In this document: positions 9,274 through 18,582 of the stretch, in pieces
Layout: every line of letters starts with the position of its first letter
How positions within the stretch are numbered: position 1 is the stretch's first letter
NCBI GenBank assembly: GCA_900103495.1
Contig: FMWZ01000008.1
Span: forward strand, 62,001 to 126,000
Direction: 5' to 3'
Origin: Lachnospiraceae bacterium G11
GTDB lineage: Bacteria > Bacillota > Clostridia > Lachnospirales > Lachnospiraceae
Length of the DNA stretch: 64,000 nt
Made by a program: the position numbers and the translations under genes
The notes under the pieces: model-generated
Database searches by the model: none
Seen by the model: only the letters and a program-made list of their open reading frames with translations
What the model was told of the DNA's origin: nothing

Positions 9274-9909
9274 CTATTCTCCTTTCAAACAGGTGCCAAG
9301 TTCATCTCTTAGCTCACCAATAAATTGTCTGTTACGTTTCGGCGCCGTCTTGGCGGCAGCCACAACATTTTTTATATTAGATACGCATTCATCGAGCTTA
9401 TCATTGATAATAAGGTAATCGTAGTTTTCGATCCCCTTGGCCTCTTCAGCCGCTCTCTCAATACGTTTCTTTATCACTTCTTCTGTCTCGGTGCCTCTTG
9501 ATCGTAATCTTCTTTCAAGCTCCGCAATACTGGGAGGTGTTATAAAGAAAAGCACCGCATCATCAAACTGCTCCTTAATCTTAAGGGCACCCTGGATTTC
9601 TATCTCAAGAATTACGTTCTTACCCTGAGCCAGCTGGCTTTCCACATAGGCCTTGGGAGTTCCGTAATAGTTGTCACAATACTGAGCATACTCTAAAAGT
9701 CCGCCGGCTTCAATGGTTTCCTCAAATTTCTCTCTTGAAACGAAGAAATAAGTTACCCCTTCTGCATCACCCGGTCTCGGTGCTCTGGTTGTCATGGAGA
9801 TGGATAATGCGTACGCATCCTTATCCTTAACCAGTTCATTAACCACCGTGCCTTTGCCGGCCCCCGAAAAACCTGAAATGACTATCAATATTCCTCTGGG
9901 TTTACTCAT
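9274..9909 (-). CDS. gmk: Guanylate kinase
   Basis: Gmk phosphorylates GMP to GDP with ATP. The P-loop GFSGAGKGT is at residues about 13-21, followed by the GMP-binding TTRAPRPGD segment and the YYGTPK loop; the lid region is [16 protein letters not shown] frame extends to 9927, but the ATG at 9907-9909 has a GGAGG site 6 bases upstream and gives [13 protein letters not shown], so I chose it (211 residues). The start overlaps the end of remA by 8 bp, and rpoZ follows after 7 bp. As it supplies GDP, Gmk is also a target of (p)ppGpp in Firmicutes; a possible (p)ppGpp synthetase gene lies at 21.0-22.0 kb. Confidence 0.97.
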   Translation of the reverse strand: MSKPRGILIVISGFSGAGKGTVVNELVKDKDAYALSISMTTRAPRPGDAEGVTYFFVSREKFEETIEAGGLLEYAQYCDNYYGTPKAYVESQLAQGKNVILEIEIQGALKIKEQFDDAVLFFITPPSIAELERRLRSRGTETEEVIKKRIERAAEEAKGIENYDYLIINDKLDECVSNIKNVVAAAKTAPKRNRQFIGELRDELGTCLKGE

Positions 9910-10159
9910 TAGCGCCTCCGTTTTCAATCTGTGCTCTGCTTGCTATTGTATCGGGAAGGAGAGCAGAAAGAATCACGTTCCCGTTTTCGGCAATAAGAAC
10001 AGCCTTGGTCTTACGTCCCTGAGTGGCATCAATAACATTGCCCTCTTCTCTGGCTGTCTGGACAAGTCGTTTCATAGGAGCCGAGTCAGGGCTTACTATG
10101 GCCACTATCTTGTCTGTATTAACTATGTTGCCGAATCCTATGTGTGTAAATCTAGCCAT
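9902..10159 (-). CDS. remA: Extracellular matrix regulator RemA family (DUF370)
   Basis: This 85-residue protein matches the RemA family, DNA-binding ring-forming regulators first described in Bacillus subtilis as activators of biofilm matrix genes. The conserved N-terminus ([19 protein letters not shown]) and the [10 protein letters not shown] segment, thought to lie at the DNA-contacting surface, are intact. In Clostridia the gene is almost always between yicC and gmk, as here. No matrix operon is present in the window, so its targets in this organism are unknown. Confidence 0.92.
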   Translation of the reverse strand: MARFTHIGFGNIVNTDKIVAIVSPDSAPMKRLVQTAREEGNVIDATQGRKTKAVLIAENGNVILSALLPDTIASRAQIENGGANE

Positions 10160-10163
10160 ATTC

Positions 10164-11042
10164 TTATTCTATATTCTGAATCTGTTCTCTGACCTTCTCT
10201 ATGTCGGTCTTTAATTCTATCGCAACATTGGAAATTGTCAAATCGTTGCACTTGGAAAGAATAGTGTTGGCTTCACGGTTCATCTCCTGAGCTATAAAGT
10301 CAAGCTTTCTTCCTACGCTTCCGCCCTCGGTAAGAGCTTCCTTTGTGGCTTCAATGTGGCTGTGGAGTCTGACAAGTTCCTCATCCACACAAACCTTATC
10401 TGCAAAGAGAGTTACCTCGGTGAGGATTCTGTTCTCATCGAACTGGGCATTGCCAAGCATCTCCTCAACCTTCTCGGTAAGTTTCTTCTTATATTCACTT
10501 ATGATAACAGGAGCTCTGTCCTCAATAATTGACACATTCTTAAGCATGCCGTCAAGCTTGCCGAGAAGATCGTTCTTAAGGTTCTCGCCCTCATTCTTTC
10601 TGGTCTCTACAAAGCCCTCGCAAGCCTTGTCGATACAACCCTTAAGTTCCTTCCAGATCTCTTCCTCATCCTGAGTGGACTCTTCCATTGAAAAAACTTC
10701 GGGGTATCTTGATAAGGTGGATACACGAATATCATCTTCAAGAGAGAATTCTGCAGCCATCTCCTTAAGATACTTGAGGTATTCCCCTGCAATATCCTTA
10801 TTGTACTTGATGGTTACATTCTCTTCGCTGAGGTCCTCAAAAGTGATAAAGATATCAACTTTACCTCTTTGAATATATGACTTTAGTTCATTTCGGATTG
10901 CCGCCTCGAAAAAGTTGAGCTTCTTAGGCATTTTGATGGAAACATCAAGATATCTGTGATTTACGGACTTCATCTCAACGGTGAATTTACGCTTCTCGTT
11001 ACTTACTTCACATCGTCCGAAACCGGTCATACTTTTAATCAT
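10164..11042 (-). CDS. yicC: YicC/YloC family endoribonuclease
   Basis: The protein begins [10 protein letters not shown], the hallmark of the family. It has a conserved N-terminal domain with [15 protein letters not shown] (about residues 25-40). The C-terminal DUF1732 half contains [19 protein letters not shown]. Members have been described as endoribonucleases acting on small RNAs or as stress-linked proteins. A longer frame starts with GTG at 11057, but the ATG at 11040-11042 gives the family N-terminus and has an AAAGGTG site 12 bases upstream. The gene heads the yicC-remA-gmk-rpoZ-rimO-pgsA-cinA operon, with promoter TTGACG-17-TATAAT at 11079-11107. Confidence 0.92.
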   Translation of the reverse strand: MIKSMTGFGRCEVSNEKRKFTVEMKSVNHRYLDVSIKMPKKLNFFEAAIRNELKSYIQRGKVDIFITFEDLSEENVTIKYNKDIAGEYLKYLKEMAAEFSLEDDIRVSTLSRYPEVFSMEESTQDEEEIWKELKGCIDKACEGFVETRKNEGENLKNDLLGKLDGMLKNVSIIEDRAPVIISEYKKKLTEKVEEMLGNAQFDENRILTEVTLFADKVCVDEELVRLHSHIEATKEALTEGGSVGRKLDFIAQEMNREANTILSKCNDLTISNVAIELKTDIEKVREQIQNIE

Positions 11043-11078
11043 TTTCAGTATTCGCACCTTTCACAAAACAGTATTTTT

Positions 11079-11123
11079 ATTATAATGTAAACCATTCCCA
11101 TCGTCAAGGCTGTATGATATAAT
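11079..11123. promoter_or_regulatory. Overlapping divergent promoters of yicC and rqcH
   Basis: Minus strand: TTGACG (11102-11107), 17-base spacer, TATAAT (11079-11084), reading into yicC. Plus strand: an extended -10, TGATATAAT (11115-11123), with a weak TTCCCA -35 (11095-11100), reading into rqcH. The yicC -35 lies between the rqcH -35 and -10, so RNA polymerase cannot occupy both promoters at once. Confidence 0.75.
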
Positions 11124-11162
11124 AAAGGCTCTGAAAATGCTTTACAATAGGGAGTTTAAACC

Positions 11163-12911
11163 ATGGCTTTTGACGGCATTACCGTTTCCAATATAGTCAA
11201 AGAATTAAGCGACCGGTTAACCGGTGCGCGTTTAAGTAAGATAGCTCAGCCGGAAAGCGACGAGCTTATTCTCACATTAAAGGGAAGCACGGGAAACTAC
11301 AGGCTTCTTATGTCTGCCAATGCCACTCTTCCCCTTATTTATCTGACAGATAAGAATAAGCAAAGCCCCCTTACGGCTCCGGGCTTTTGCATGTTATTAA
11401 GAAAGCACATAGCCAACGGCAGGATTGTATCCATAACTCAGCCGGGGCTTGAGAGAATTGTGGTTTTTGACATTGAGCATCTTGATGAGATGGGTGATTT
11501 GCGCCATAAGAAGCTTATTATCGAGCTCATGGGCAAGCACAGCAACATTATCTTCTGCAAAGAGGACGACACCATTATTGATTCCATCAAGCATATCTCG
11601 GGTCTCGTAAGTTCCGTCAGGGAAGTACTTCCCGGGAAACCATACTTTATTCCGAAGACTCTTGAGAAGGCAGAAATAGCTGATGCCACAGCCGATTCCT
11701 TTAAGGAGGCAATCAGGCAAAAACCGATGCCTCTATATAAGGCGCTTTATGGCACATACACCGGCCTCTCTCCCATTATCTCCCAGGAGTTATGCTTCAT
11801 GGCAGGTCTTGACGGAGAAGCCCCCACGGCAGCTTTTGGTGACTCTGATTTTGATAAGCTGTTTGAGAAGTTATGTGTTATCAGAGATCGGATTTCAAAG
11901 GGTGATTTTGCCCCGGGAATAGTATTTCAGGGTGACGTTCCCGTAGAGTATGCGGCTTTTACCTTAAGCATATATAACGACACATCTCACACCACAAAGA
12001 ACTTTGAGACCATGTCCGAACTTCTTGAGGAGTACTACGCAAAGAAGGAACTGGTGTCAAGAATGCGTCAGCGTTCCGCCGACCTTCGTAAGATTGTCCA
12101 GACGGCCTACGAGAGAAACGTGAAGAAATATGACCTTCAGATAAGGCAGATGAAGGATACGGAGAAAAGAGATAAATACCGGGTTTACGGCGAGCTTTTA
12201 AATGCCTACGGCTACGAGGCAAAGCCCGGCGACAAGTCATTGACCGCCGTCAACTTTTATGACGGAAAGGAAGTTACCATTCCGCTTGATGACACCATCT
12301 CTGCCACCGCAAACGCCAAGAAGTATTTCGATAAATACCAGAAGATGAAGCGAACCTTTGAGGCTTTGAGCGAGCTGACTGTTGAAGTTGAAGGCGAGAT
12401 TAAGCACCTTGAATCCATTATGACCTCCCTGGATCTGGCCACCGATGAATCTGATCTGACAGGTATCAGGCAGGAGCTTGTGGATAGCGGATATATTAAG
12501 AAGCGAGGGAAAGATGCCCCCAAAGCAAAGAAAAACCTTCCTCTCCACTACAGGGATTCGGAAGGTAATGATTACTATGTGGGCAAGAACAATTTCCAGA
12601 ACGATGAACTTACATTTAAGTTCGCAAAGGGCGGCGACTGGTGGTTCCACGCCAAGGGAATGCCGGGTTCTCACGTGATTCTTCGAACCCCAGAGAATGT
12701 CAAAGAGCCTTCCGATAAGGCCTTTGAGAGAGCTGCGGCTCTGGCAGGTGCCTACTCCAAGGGTCGTGAACTTGACAAAATCGATATAGACTACGTCCAG
12801 AAAAAGGAAGTCAAAAAGCCAAACGGAGCAAAGCCCGGATTTGTTGTTTACTATACCAACTTCTCCATGACCATAACTCCCGGCACCAAGGAACTTACCT
12901 TAGTGGAGTAA
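11163..12911 (+). CDS. rqcH: NFACT family ribosome quality control protein RqcH
   Basis: RqcH (Rqc2/NEMF homologue, also annotated FbpA-like) binds stalled 50S subunits and directs C-terminal poly-alanine tailing of truncated proteins. The 582 residues follow the NFACT plan: NFACT-N from residue 1, with the MAFDGITVSNIVKEL start and ARLSKIAQPESDEL; a helical coiled-coil middle (about 280-440); and NFACT-R near the C-terminus with GNDYYVGKNNFQND and DWWFHAKGMPGSHV. Older annotations call such proteins fibronectin-binding. It starts with an AGGGAG site 6-7 bases upstream. Its 3' end overlaps the convergent flippase gene by 12 bp. Confidence 0.94.
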   Translation: MAFDGITVSNIVKELSDRLTGARLSKIAQPESDELILTLKGSTGNYRLLMSANATLPLIYLTDKNKQSPLTAPGFCMLLRKHIANGRIVSITQPGLERIVVFDIEHLDEMGDLRHKKLIIELMGKHSNIIFCKEDDTIIDSIKHISGLVSSVREVLPGKPYFIPKTLEKAEIADATADSFKEAIRQKPMPLYKALYGTYTGLSPIISQELCFMAGLDGEAPTAAFGDSDFDKLFEKLCVIRDRISKGDFAPGIVFQGDVPVEYAAFTLSIYNDTSHTTKNFETMSELLEEYYAKKELVSRMRQRSADLRKIVQTAYERNVKKYDLQIRQMKDTEKRDKYRVYGELLNAYGYEAKPGDKSLTAVNFYDGKEVTIPLDDTISATANAKKYFDKYQKMKRTFEALSELTVEVEGEIKHLESIMTSLDLATDESDLTGIRQELVDSGYIKKRGKDAPKAKKNLPLHYRDSEGNDYYVGKNNFQNDELTFKFAKGGDWWFHAKGMPGSHVILRTPENVKEPSDKAFERAAALAGAYSKGRELDKIDIDYVQKKEVKKPNGAKPGFVVYYTNFSMTITPGTKELTLVE

Positions 12912-14576
12912 ATGAAACTTACGAGCCACATTTATAAGGGTTTTGCCCTTAGGGATGTGGCTTAATTCTTCTTCAGTAACAGCTCCGGACTTAAGGATAA
13001 CTACGCCGTAAGCCATAACGCCAAGCACTATTGCAGGAACAACTGCAACAATGTTTATGGGCAGGAGCGCATAAATTCCATAGTACACTCCCACTGCAAC
13101 TGCACCCATAACAAGGGCGCTTATGAGAGGAAGTATAAAGGTTGTCTTGGCTTCCTGTCTGTAATCCAGATATTTAGCCACTGCAATATTATTGAAGATG
13201 CACATGCATCCTGAGTAAACCACATTGCCGATAACAAGGCTGTACAGACCAAGATCGGTGTAAACGAGAATTGCCCATACAACTCCTGTCTGAATAAGAA
13301 GGGCTGCAGCCGCATTTATAACAGGGATATTAACCTTGCCGATTCCCTGAAGTATGGCATTTGACATGGTGGAAAGGGAATAGAAAATAACCGAAACCGC
13401 CAACACCATAAGAAGCTTAGATGCCACATCAAGGGATGCGACCTGAGGGAATAAAACTCTGGTTACGGGCTTTGCCAAAACTCCAAGACCCACTGCCGAA
13501 GGAATTGCAATAAGCATGGTACATTTTATTGCAAGGCTCACACTTCTTCTTGTAGCATCATAATCCTTCCTGGTAAAGGAACTTGAAACTCCCGGGATCA
13601 GTGCCGAAGCAAAGGCCGATGAAATGGCTATGGGAATATTTGAAATTACTATAGGCTTTCCGGAGTATATTCCGTATAAGGAATAAGCTTCAGATTCACC
13701 GATGCCCTTTAATCCCGTCATAATTGTTATAAAAATCTTCTGGTTAACCACGGGGGAAAGGTTATAAATTGCCGTACTTAAAATAAAGGGCGTAACAACA
13801 GAAAGAAGAAGCTTGAAAATATCTCCGTAGGAATCATCGATTGGGGTTCTGTCCCTCTCAACTCTTCTTTTAAACATCTTGCGATTAAGAATATATATCA
13901 TAGCCATGAAGAATAAGGCTATCAAAACACCGGCTCCCGTTCCCAGGGCTGAACCCATGGCGCCGTATGTGGCTCTTTCTGTGTTATATGCAATCTCACT
14001 TTCAGCTGTGGGATTATCGTAAATCATCATGCTTCCCATCATGAAATTGATAAGAAGGTAAGCGGCACCTATGCTGACAAGAGCGTTGAGAATCTGCTCC
14101 AGTATCTGAGATACCGACGTTTGAACCATGGATTTATGGGCCTGAAAATAGCCCCTTAAGACACCGAGAATTCCTGAAAAGAAAATTGTGGGAGCAAAGA
14201 CTCTCAGTACCTTTGCTGCCGCCTCTCCGTCCACAATGTTCGGAGCAAAAACTGCGCAAAGAACCGCTGCCAATCCACCCACAACTATTACATAAACAAA
14301 GGCACACTTAAAAACCCTGTGAGCATTTCTGTACTCTTTAAGGGCAAGCTTCTGTGATATAACTTTTGAAATTGCAGAGGGGATACTGTATGAAGCCACC
14401 AGAAGAATAATGGTGTACCAATAATAAGCGGCGCCGTAATAGCCGTTACCCTCATCACCTATAATGCTTGTGAGGGGGCTTCTGTACAGAAGTCCGATGA
14501 TTCTTGAAACTATTCCTGCTGCCGCAAGAATTCCCGCCTGAACTATGAAATTGTTGCCTTGTTTTTTCTCGCTCAT
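12900..14576 (-). CDS. Polysaccharide/lipid flippase of the SpoVB-MurJ type
   Basis: This is an integral membrane protein of about 558 residues with 12-14 hydrophobic segments, belonging to the MOP superfamily (MviN/MurJ, SpoVB and Wzx relatives). The N-terminus FIVQAGILAAAGIVSRIIGL and the following GDEGNGYYG are characteristic of the SpoVB-like branch in Clostridia, which is thought to flip lipid-linked cell wall precursors. I start it at the ATG at 14574-14576 because homologues begin MSxKKQGxNF; a frame extends 7 codons further to 14597. It is convergent with rqcH (12-bp overlap) and lies downstream of the suf operon, 59 bp after sufU. Whether it acts on lipid II or another polyprenyl glycan cannot be told. 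Confidence 0.85.
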   Translation of the reverse strand: MSEKKQGNNFIVQAGILAAAGIVSRIIGLLYRSPLTSIIGDEGNGYYGAAYYWYTIILLVASYSIPSAISKVISQKLALKEYRNAHRVFKCAFVYVIVVGGLAAVLCAVFAPNIVDGEAAAKVLRVFAPTIFFSGILGVLRGYFQAHKSMVQTSVSQILEQILNALVSIGAAYLLINFMMGSMMIYDNPTAESEIAYNTERATYGAMGSALGTGAGVLIALFFMAMIYILNRKMFKRRVERDRTPIDDSYGDIFKLLLSVVTPFILSTAIYNLSPVVNQKIFITIMTGLKGIGESEAYSLYGIYSGKPIVISNIPIAISSAFASALIPGVSSSFTRKDYDATRRSVSLAIKCTMLIAIPSAVGLGVLAKPVTRVLFPQVASLDVASKLLMVLAVSVIFYSLSTMSNAILQGIGKVNIPVINAAAALLIQTGVVWAILVYTDLGLYSLVIGNVVYSGCMCIFNNIAVAKYLDYRQEAKTTFILPLISALVMGAVAVGVYYGIYALLPINIVAVVPAIVLGVMAYGVVILKSGAVTEEELSHIPKGKTLINVARKFHLLH

Positions 14577-14635
14577 AAAATTACCTACATTAGGCATTCT
14601 ATCATCTTTAAAGGCTCTTTTCCATAGCCTGCTTC

Positions 14636-15061
14636 TTAATTATTTCCAAAGGCTTCCTCTAAAGTGTGCCAGCCGAGAACCGCGCATTTTACCCTGGCGG
14701 GCATATGAGCAACATCTCTTAAAGCCGAAGCTTCCTCCAAAGAGTCAATCTCCTCTTCCCTTGCCTCTCCCTTAATCATTCTAATGAATATATCAGCAAG
14801 ACGAAGGGCTTCTTCCTTCTTTTTCCCAATAATAAGACCAATCATTATGTCGGCACTTGCCTGGGAAACGGCACAGCCATCTCCGGTAAAACCGGCATCT
14901 GCTATAATATCGCCATCACACTTAAGCTTAAGCCAGATATCGTCTCCGCAATTGGGGTTAACGCCCTCAAGGACAATGTCCGGATTCTCGATATCATGCT
15001 TGTGGTAGGGGCTCACATTGTGCTCTGTAAGTATTTCATTGTAAAAGCTTCTGCTTTCCAT
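14636..15061 (-). CDS. sufU: Fe-S assembly sulfur-transfer/scaffold protein SufU
   Basis: In Firmicutes SufU is a zinc-containing partner that accepts persulfide sulfur from SufS and passes it to SufBCD. The three conserved ligand/acceptor cysteines are visible: NPNCGDD (about residue 38), GDGCAVSQAS (about 63) and RVKCAVLGWHTLEE near the C-terminus. The roughly 20-residue insertion between the second and third, and the RxKCAxLxW ending, separate SufU from IscU. It is the last gene of sufCBDSU, 14 bp after sufS. Confidence 0.94.
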   Translation of the reverse strand: MESRSFYNEILTEHNVSPYHKHDIENPDIVLEGVNPNCGDDIWLKLKCDGDIIADAGFTGDGCAVSQASADIMIGLIIGKKKEEALRLADIFIRMIKGEAREEEIDSLEEASALRDVAHMPARVKCAVLGWHTLEEAFGNN

Positions 15062-15075
15062 AATCCATTCCTTTT

Positions 15076-16293
15076 CTAATCGTTAAAGCCCATTCTCTCA
15101 CGTATGGAGGCTACACTTTTGGTAAAAGCGTCAATCTCCTCCTCCGTGTTATAAAACATAAGGCTTAATCTTGTTGCAGAGTTGACACCCAGAAATTCCA
15201 GCAAAGGTCCTGCACAGTGGTGTCCCGCTCTCACATCTATTCCGTCGGCTTCAAGAATTGCGGAAACATCATGGGGATGAACATCATCCAGAGTGAAGCT
15301 GATAATCCCGTGGTGTTTTTCTGCACTGTCACCTCCGAGGATATGCAAGTGAGGTATATTCTTCATTGCCTCAAACGCTCTCTTTGTAAGGGATTCCTCG
15401 ATTTCATTCATGGTGTCAAAGCCCACCTTATTAATGTAATCGATGGCGGCACTGAGGCCCACAGCCCCTCCTGCGTTAACGGTTCCCGCCTCAAACTTAT
15501 GAGGAAGCTCGGAGTACTTGGTGTAGTCGAATCTTACAATATCAACCATCTCACCGCCTTCCATAAAGGGAGGCATGGCTTCCAGAAGTTCCTTTCTTCC
15601 GTAAAGAACTCCGATACCCATGGGGCCAAACATCTTGTGTCCGGAAAAGGCAAGGAAATCCGGGTTCATCTTCTTAACATCAATAGCCATGTGAGGAGCG
15701 GACTGGGCAGCGTCAATAACCGCCACGCCGCCCACCTCGTGAACTCTTTTAATAAGGTGATCTATAGGATTCAAACTCCCCAAAACATTTGAAACCTGTC
15801 CCATTGCCGCTATCTTTGTTCTCTCTGTAATTGCCTCATCAATAGCGGCAGGGTCGAACTCTCCTTCTTTGTTAGGATAGAGATATTTGATTTTTGCCCC
15901 TGTTCTGTCCGCTACCATCCTCCAGGGAAGCAGATTGGAGTGATGCTCCGTAATCGATACCACTATCTCATCGTTTCGGCACAGGTTGTTAAGTCCGTAA
16001 CTGTAAGCAATAAGGTTGATGCTTTCAGTTGTATTTCTGGTAAAAATAATCTCTTTAACGGAAGCGGCATTAATAAAGCCACGAACCTTTTCCCTGGCAT
16101 CCTCATAGGCCTTTGTAGCCTCAACGCTTAAAGGGTAGAATCCCCTTAAGGGGTTTGCGTTCATTTTTTCATAGAATCCATATTCAGCCTCCAAAACGCA
16201 CTTGGGCTTTTGGGATGTGGCTGCATTATCAAGATACATGGATTTCTCGATTTCAAATATTGGGAAATCGGCTCTGAAAGCTTTGCCGTCCAT
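15076..16293 (-). CDS. sufS: Cysteine desulfurase SufS
   Basis: SufS is a PLP enzyme that removes sulfur from cysteine as a protein-bound persulfide for Fe-S cluster assembly. Visible features are the N-terminal YLDNAATSQKP, the cofactor-region TEHHSNLLPW, the PLP lysine in SGHKMFGPMG (about residue 226) and the catalytic-Cys loop VRAGHHCAGPL (about 356-366). The RxGHHC context places it in group II (SufS). Length (405) is normal. A GGAGG site precedes the ATG. It lies 2 bp after sufD. Confidence 0.96.
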   Translation of the reverse strand: MDGKAFRADFPIFEIEKSMYLDNAATSQKPKCVLEAEYGFYEKMNANPLRGFYPLSVEATKAYEDAREKVRGFINAASVKEIIFTRNTTESINLIAYSYGLNNLCRNDEIVVSITEHHSNLLPWRMVADRTGAKIKYLYPNKEGEFDPAAIDEAITERTKIAAMGQVSNVLGSLNPIDHLIKRVHEVGGVAVIDAAQSAPHMAIDVKKMNPDFLAFSGHKMFGPMGIGVLYGRKELLEAMPPFMEGGEMVDIVRFDYTKYSELPHKFEAGTVNAGGAVGLSAAIDYINKVGFDTMNEIEESLTKRAFEAMKNIPHLHILGGDSAEKHHGIISFTLDDVHPHDVSAILEADGIDVRAGHHCAGPLLEFLGVNSATRLSLMFYNTEEEIDAFTKSVASIRERMGFND

Positions 16294-16295
16294 TG

Positions 16296-17168
16296 TTACA
16301 ATACCTCCGAAACTAATTTGTCTGTTTTCTCTCTTAATACATCGTCATCGATTTCTCTGATGAGTCTTGAAAAATTACCGTAGGAAATCATCTTTTCCGC
16401 TCCGGCTTTATCTATACCTCTTTGGTTGAAGTATAAAAGAACATCGTCCGAAAGACTTCCTATCTGACATCCGTGGGCTCCCTCCACATCCTCTTCCGTG
16501 CAAAGAATAAGGGGGATACTTCCGTTTATAACGTCCTCACTCAAAAGAAGCGCATGTTCGTTTTCTTCTCCCTTTGATCCGGCGCATCCGGTTTTGAAAT
16601 CAATGGTTGCTCTGAAGTTCTTCTTACCCTCATCCTTCAAAACCCCGTTTGCAAAAATATCGCTTACGGTCTCCTTGCCTCTGTGGTTTGCCACGTAATT
16701 CATATCTGTAATCTGGGTCTTTCTGGTAAGGTAGGCCACATCCATGTTACACTCACTTCTGTCTCCCGTAAGCTCAGCTGTGGCGCCTGAATAAACATCT
16801 CCTCTGCCGGGAAGAATCTGAATTATGTTTAACCTGCCCTCTCCCCCTACGTTGGCATTAACTTCATTAATCAGTCTGTTTCCTTCCTCTGAAGCATCAA
16901 TCTGTACAAGTTTAAGTTCTCCCCTGGGAGCTATATTTATATCCGTGTTCACATTCAAAGTGCCCACAGCCTCATAATTCATGATTACCGAAAGGCTCTC
17001 ATTCTCCTTGACATCTATGGTAACCTTCGCATCTTTATGTCCTGATAAATTGAGAATTCCATTCTCGGAAAAATCTATATTCTCATAAGTACCGGGGTCA
17101 TAATCCAGGTTTACTTCGTTCATTCCTATATGATTAAAGGTTCTCACAGGTAATTTATTTAATTTCAT
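16296..17168 (-). CDS. sufD: Fe-S cluster assembly protein SufD
   Basis: SufD pairs with SufB in the SufBC2D complex that builds Fe-S clusters. The 290-residue protein is short for the family (often 380-430) because the N-terminal helical region is reduced. The beta-helix core and the C-terminal SufBD signature are present: GCAGSKGEENEHALLLSEDV, then HGCQIGSLSDDVLLYFNQRG. Short SufD proteins are common in Clostridia. The start overlaps the sufB stop (TAATG), and sufS follows within 2 bp. Confidence 0.92.
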   Translation of the reverse strand: MKLNKLPVRTFNHIGMNEVNLDYDPGTYENIDFSENGILNLSGHKDAKVTIDVKENESLSVIMNYEAVGTLNVNTDINIAPRGELKLVQIDASEEGNRLINEVNANVGGEGRLNIIQILPGRGDVYSGATAELTGDRSECNMDVAYLTRKTQITDMNYVANHRGKETVSDIFANGVLKDEGKKNFRATIDFKTGCAGSKGEENEHALLLSEDVINGSIPLILCTEEDVEGAHGCQIGSLSDDVLLYFNQRGIDKAGAEKMISYGNFSRLIREIDDDVLREKTDKLVSEVL

Positions 17169-18574
17169 TATCCGATACTTCCTTTCATCTCAAGTCTTAT
17201 TAAGTTGTTCATCTCAATAGCGTATTCAAGGGGCAATTCCTTTGATACGTTGTCAGCAAAACCGCTGACTATAAGAGTCTTGGCGTCTTCCTCAGATAAG
17301 CCCCTGCTCATGAGATAGAATACGGCCTCGTCACTGATTTTACCAATCTGCGCCTCATGTCCTATATCCGCATAGGGAGTTCTTATATCCATTGCGGGAA
17401 TTGTATCGGAACGGGACTCAGAGTCAAGCATCAAAGACTCACAGGATACTGCCGATTTACTGTTTACAGCATCCTTTCCAATCTTAACAAGACTTCTGAA
17501 AGTACATACTCCGCCGCCCTTTGAAATGGACTTGGTGCTCATAACCGAACTTGTTTCAGGAGCCAGCTGAACAACCTTTGCTCCCGTATCAAGATTCTGA
17601 CCTTCATTGGCGAAGGATATGCCTGTAAACTCCATTTTGGCACCTTTTCCCCTTAAGATGCTCATGGGATAAAGGTATGAAAGATGTGAACCGAAGGATC
17701 CGGTAATCCACTCGATTTTGCCTCCCTCATCCACCAATGCTCTCTTGGAGTTAAGGTTATACATGTTCTTTGACCAGTTCTCAATGGTGGAATATCTGAG
17801 TCTTGCATTCTTATGAACAAAGAGCTCCACCGCACCTGCATGAAGATTGGCCACGTTGTACTTGGGCGCCGAACATCCTTCTATGAAATGCAAATCGGCC
17901 CCCTCATCCACAATAATCAAAGTGTGTTCGAACTGACCCGCACCCTTTGCATTCAGTCTGAAATAGGACTGAAGAGGGAAATCAAGCTTCACTCCCTTGG
18001 GTACATAAACAAAGGAGCCTCCTGACCATACCGCGCCGTGAAGGGCCGCAAACTTGTGATCCGAAGGTGTGATAAGCTTCATGAAGTGTTCCTTAATCAT
18101 GTCAGCGTATTCGGTTTTCAGTGCACTTTCGATGTCAGTGTAGATAACGCCGCTTTTTGCAACGCTGTCCTTAACATTGTGGTACACAAGTTCAGAGTCA
18201 TACTGGGCGCCAACACCCGCAAGGGACTTTCTCTCTGCCTGAGGGATTCCAAGCTTTTCAAAGGTATCCTTAACCTCAGCAGGAACGTCCTCCCAGTTAT
18301 CTGCCATCTTGGCGTTCTTTTTTACATAGGTCGATATATGGTTAATATCAAGGCCGTCAAGGGAAGGTCCCCAATTGGGAAGTCCCATGCTGTTATATAT
18401 TTTTAAAGATTCAAGTCTTAAATCTCTGACCCAGTCAGGGTCATTCTTCTCCTCAGAGATTTTAAGAACTATCTCCTCTGTAAGTCCTTCTTCAAGTCTG
18501 TAAGCATCCTTGTCTTCATTTCTGAAGTCATACATGCTTCTGTCAATGTCTTCAACGTATGTTTTCTCTTTCAT
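17168..18574 (-). CDS. sufB: Fe-S cluster assembly protein SufB
   Basis: SufB is the scaffold subunit on which the nascent Fe-S cluster is assembled. The 468-residue protein has the typical N-terminal DPDWVRDLRLESLKIY, the GGSFVYVPKGVKLDFPLQ core and the C-terminal ADIGHEAQIGKISDEAVFYL with MSRGLSEEDA. Cysteines in the core (for example EGCSAP and SAVSCESLMLD) are candidates for sulfur acceptance. It is followed by sufD with a 1-bp overlap and preceded by sufC with an 8-bp gap, so the three SufBCD subunits are cotranscribed. Confidence 0.97.
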   Translation of the reverse strand: MKEKTYVEDIDRSMYDFRNEDKDAYRLEEGLTEEIVLKISEEKNDPDWVRDLRLESLKIYNSMGLPNWGPSLDGLDINHISTYVKKNAKMADNWEDVPAEVKDTFEKLGIPQAERKSLAGVGAQYDSELVYHNVKDSVAKSGVIYTDIESALKTEYADMIKEHFMKLITPSDHKFAALHGAVWSGGSFVYVPKGVKLDFPLQSYFRLNAKGAGQFEHTLIIVDEGADLHFIEGCSAPKYNVANLHAGAVELFVHKNARLRYSTIENWSKNMYNLNSKRALVDEGGKIEWITGSFGSHLSYLYPMSILRGKGAKMEFTGISFANEGQNLDTGAKVVQLAPETSSVMSTKSISKGGGVCTFRSLVKIGKDAVNSKSAVSCESLMLDSESRSDTIPAMDIRTPYADIGHEAQIGKISDEAVFYLMSRGLSEEDAKTLIVSGFADNVSKELPLEYAIEMNNLIRLEMKGSIG

Positions 18575-18582
18575 GGGCTACC

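Noticed and set aside
10164-11057. GTG start of yicC at 11057
   Set aside because: The candidate Shine-Dalgarno would directly abut the GTG; the ATG at 11042 gives the conserved [10 protein letters not shown] start.
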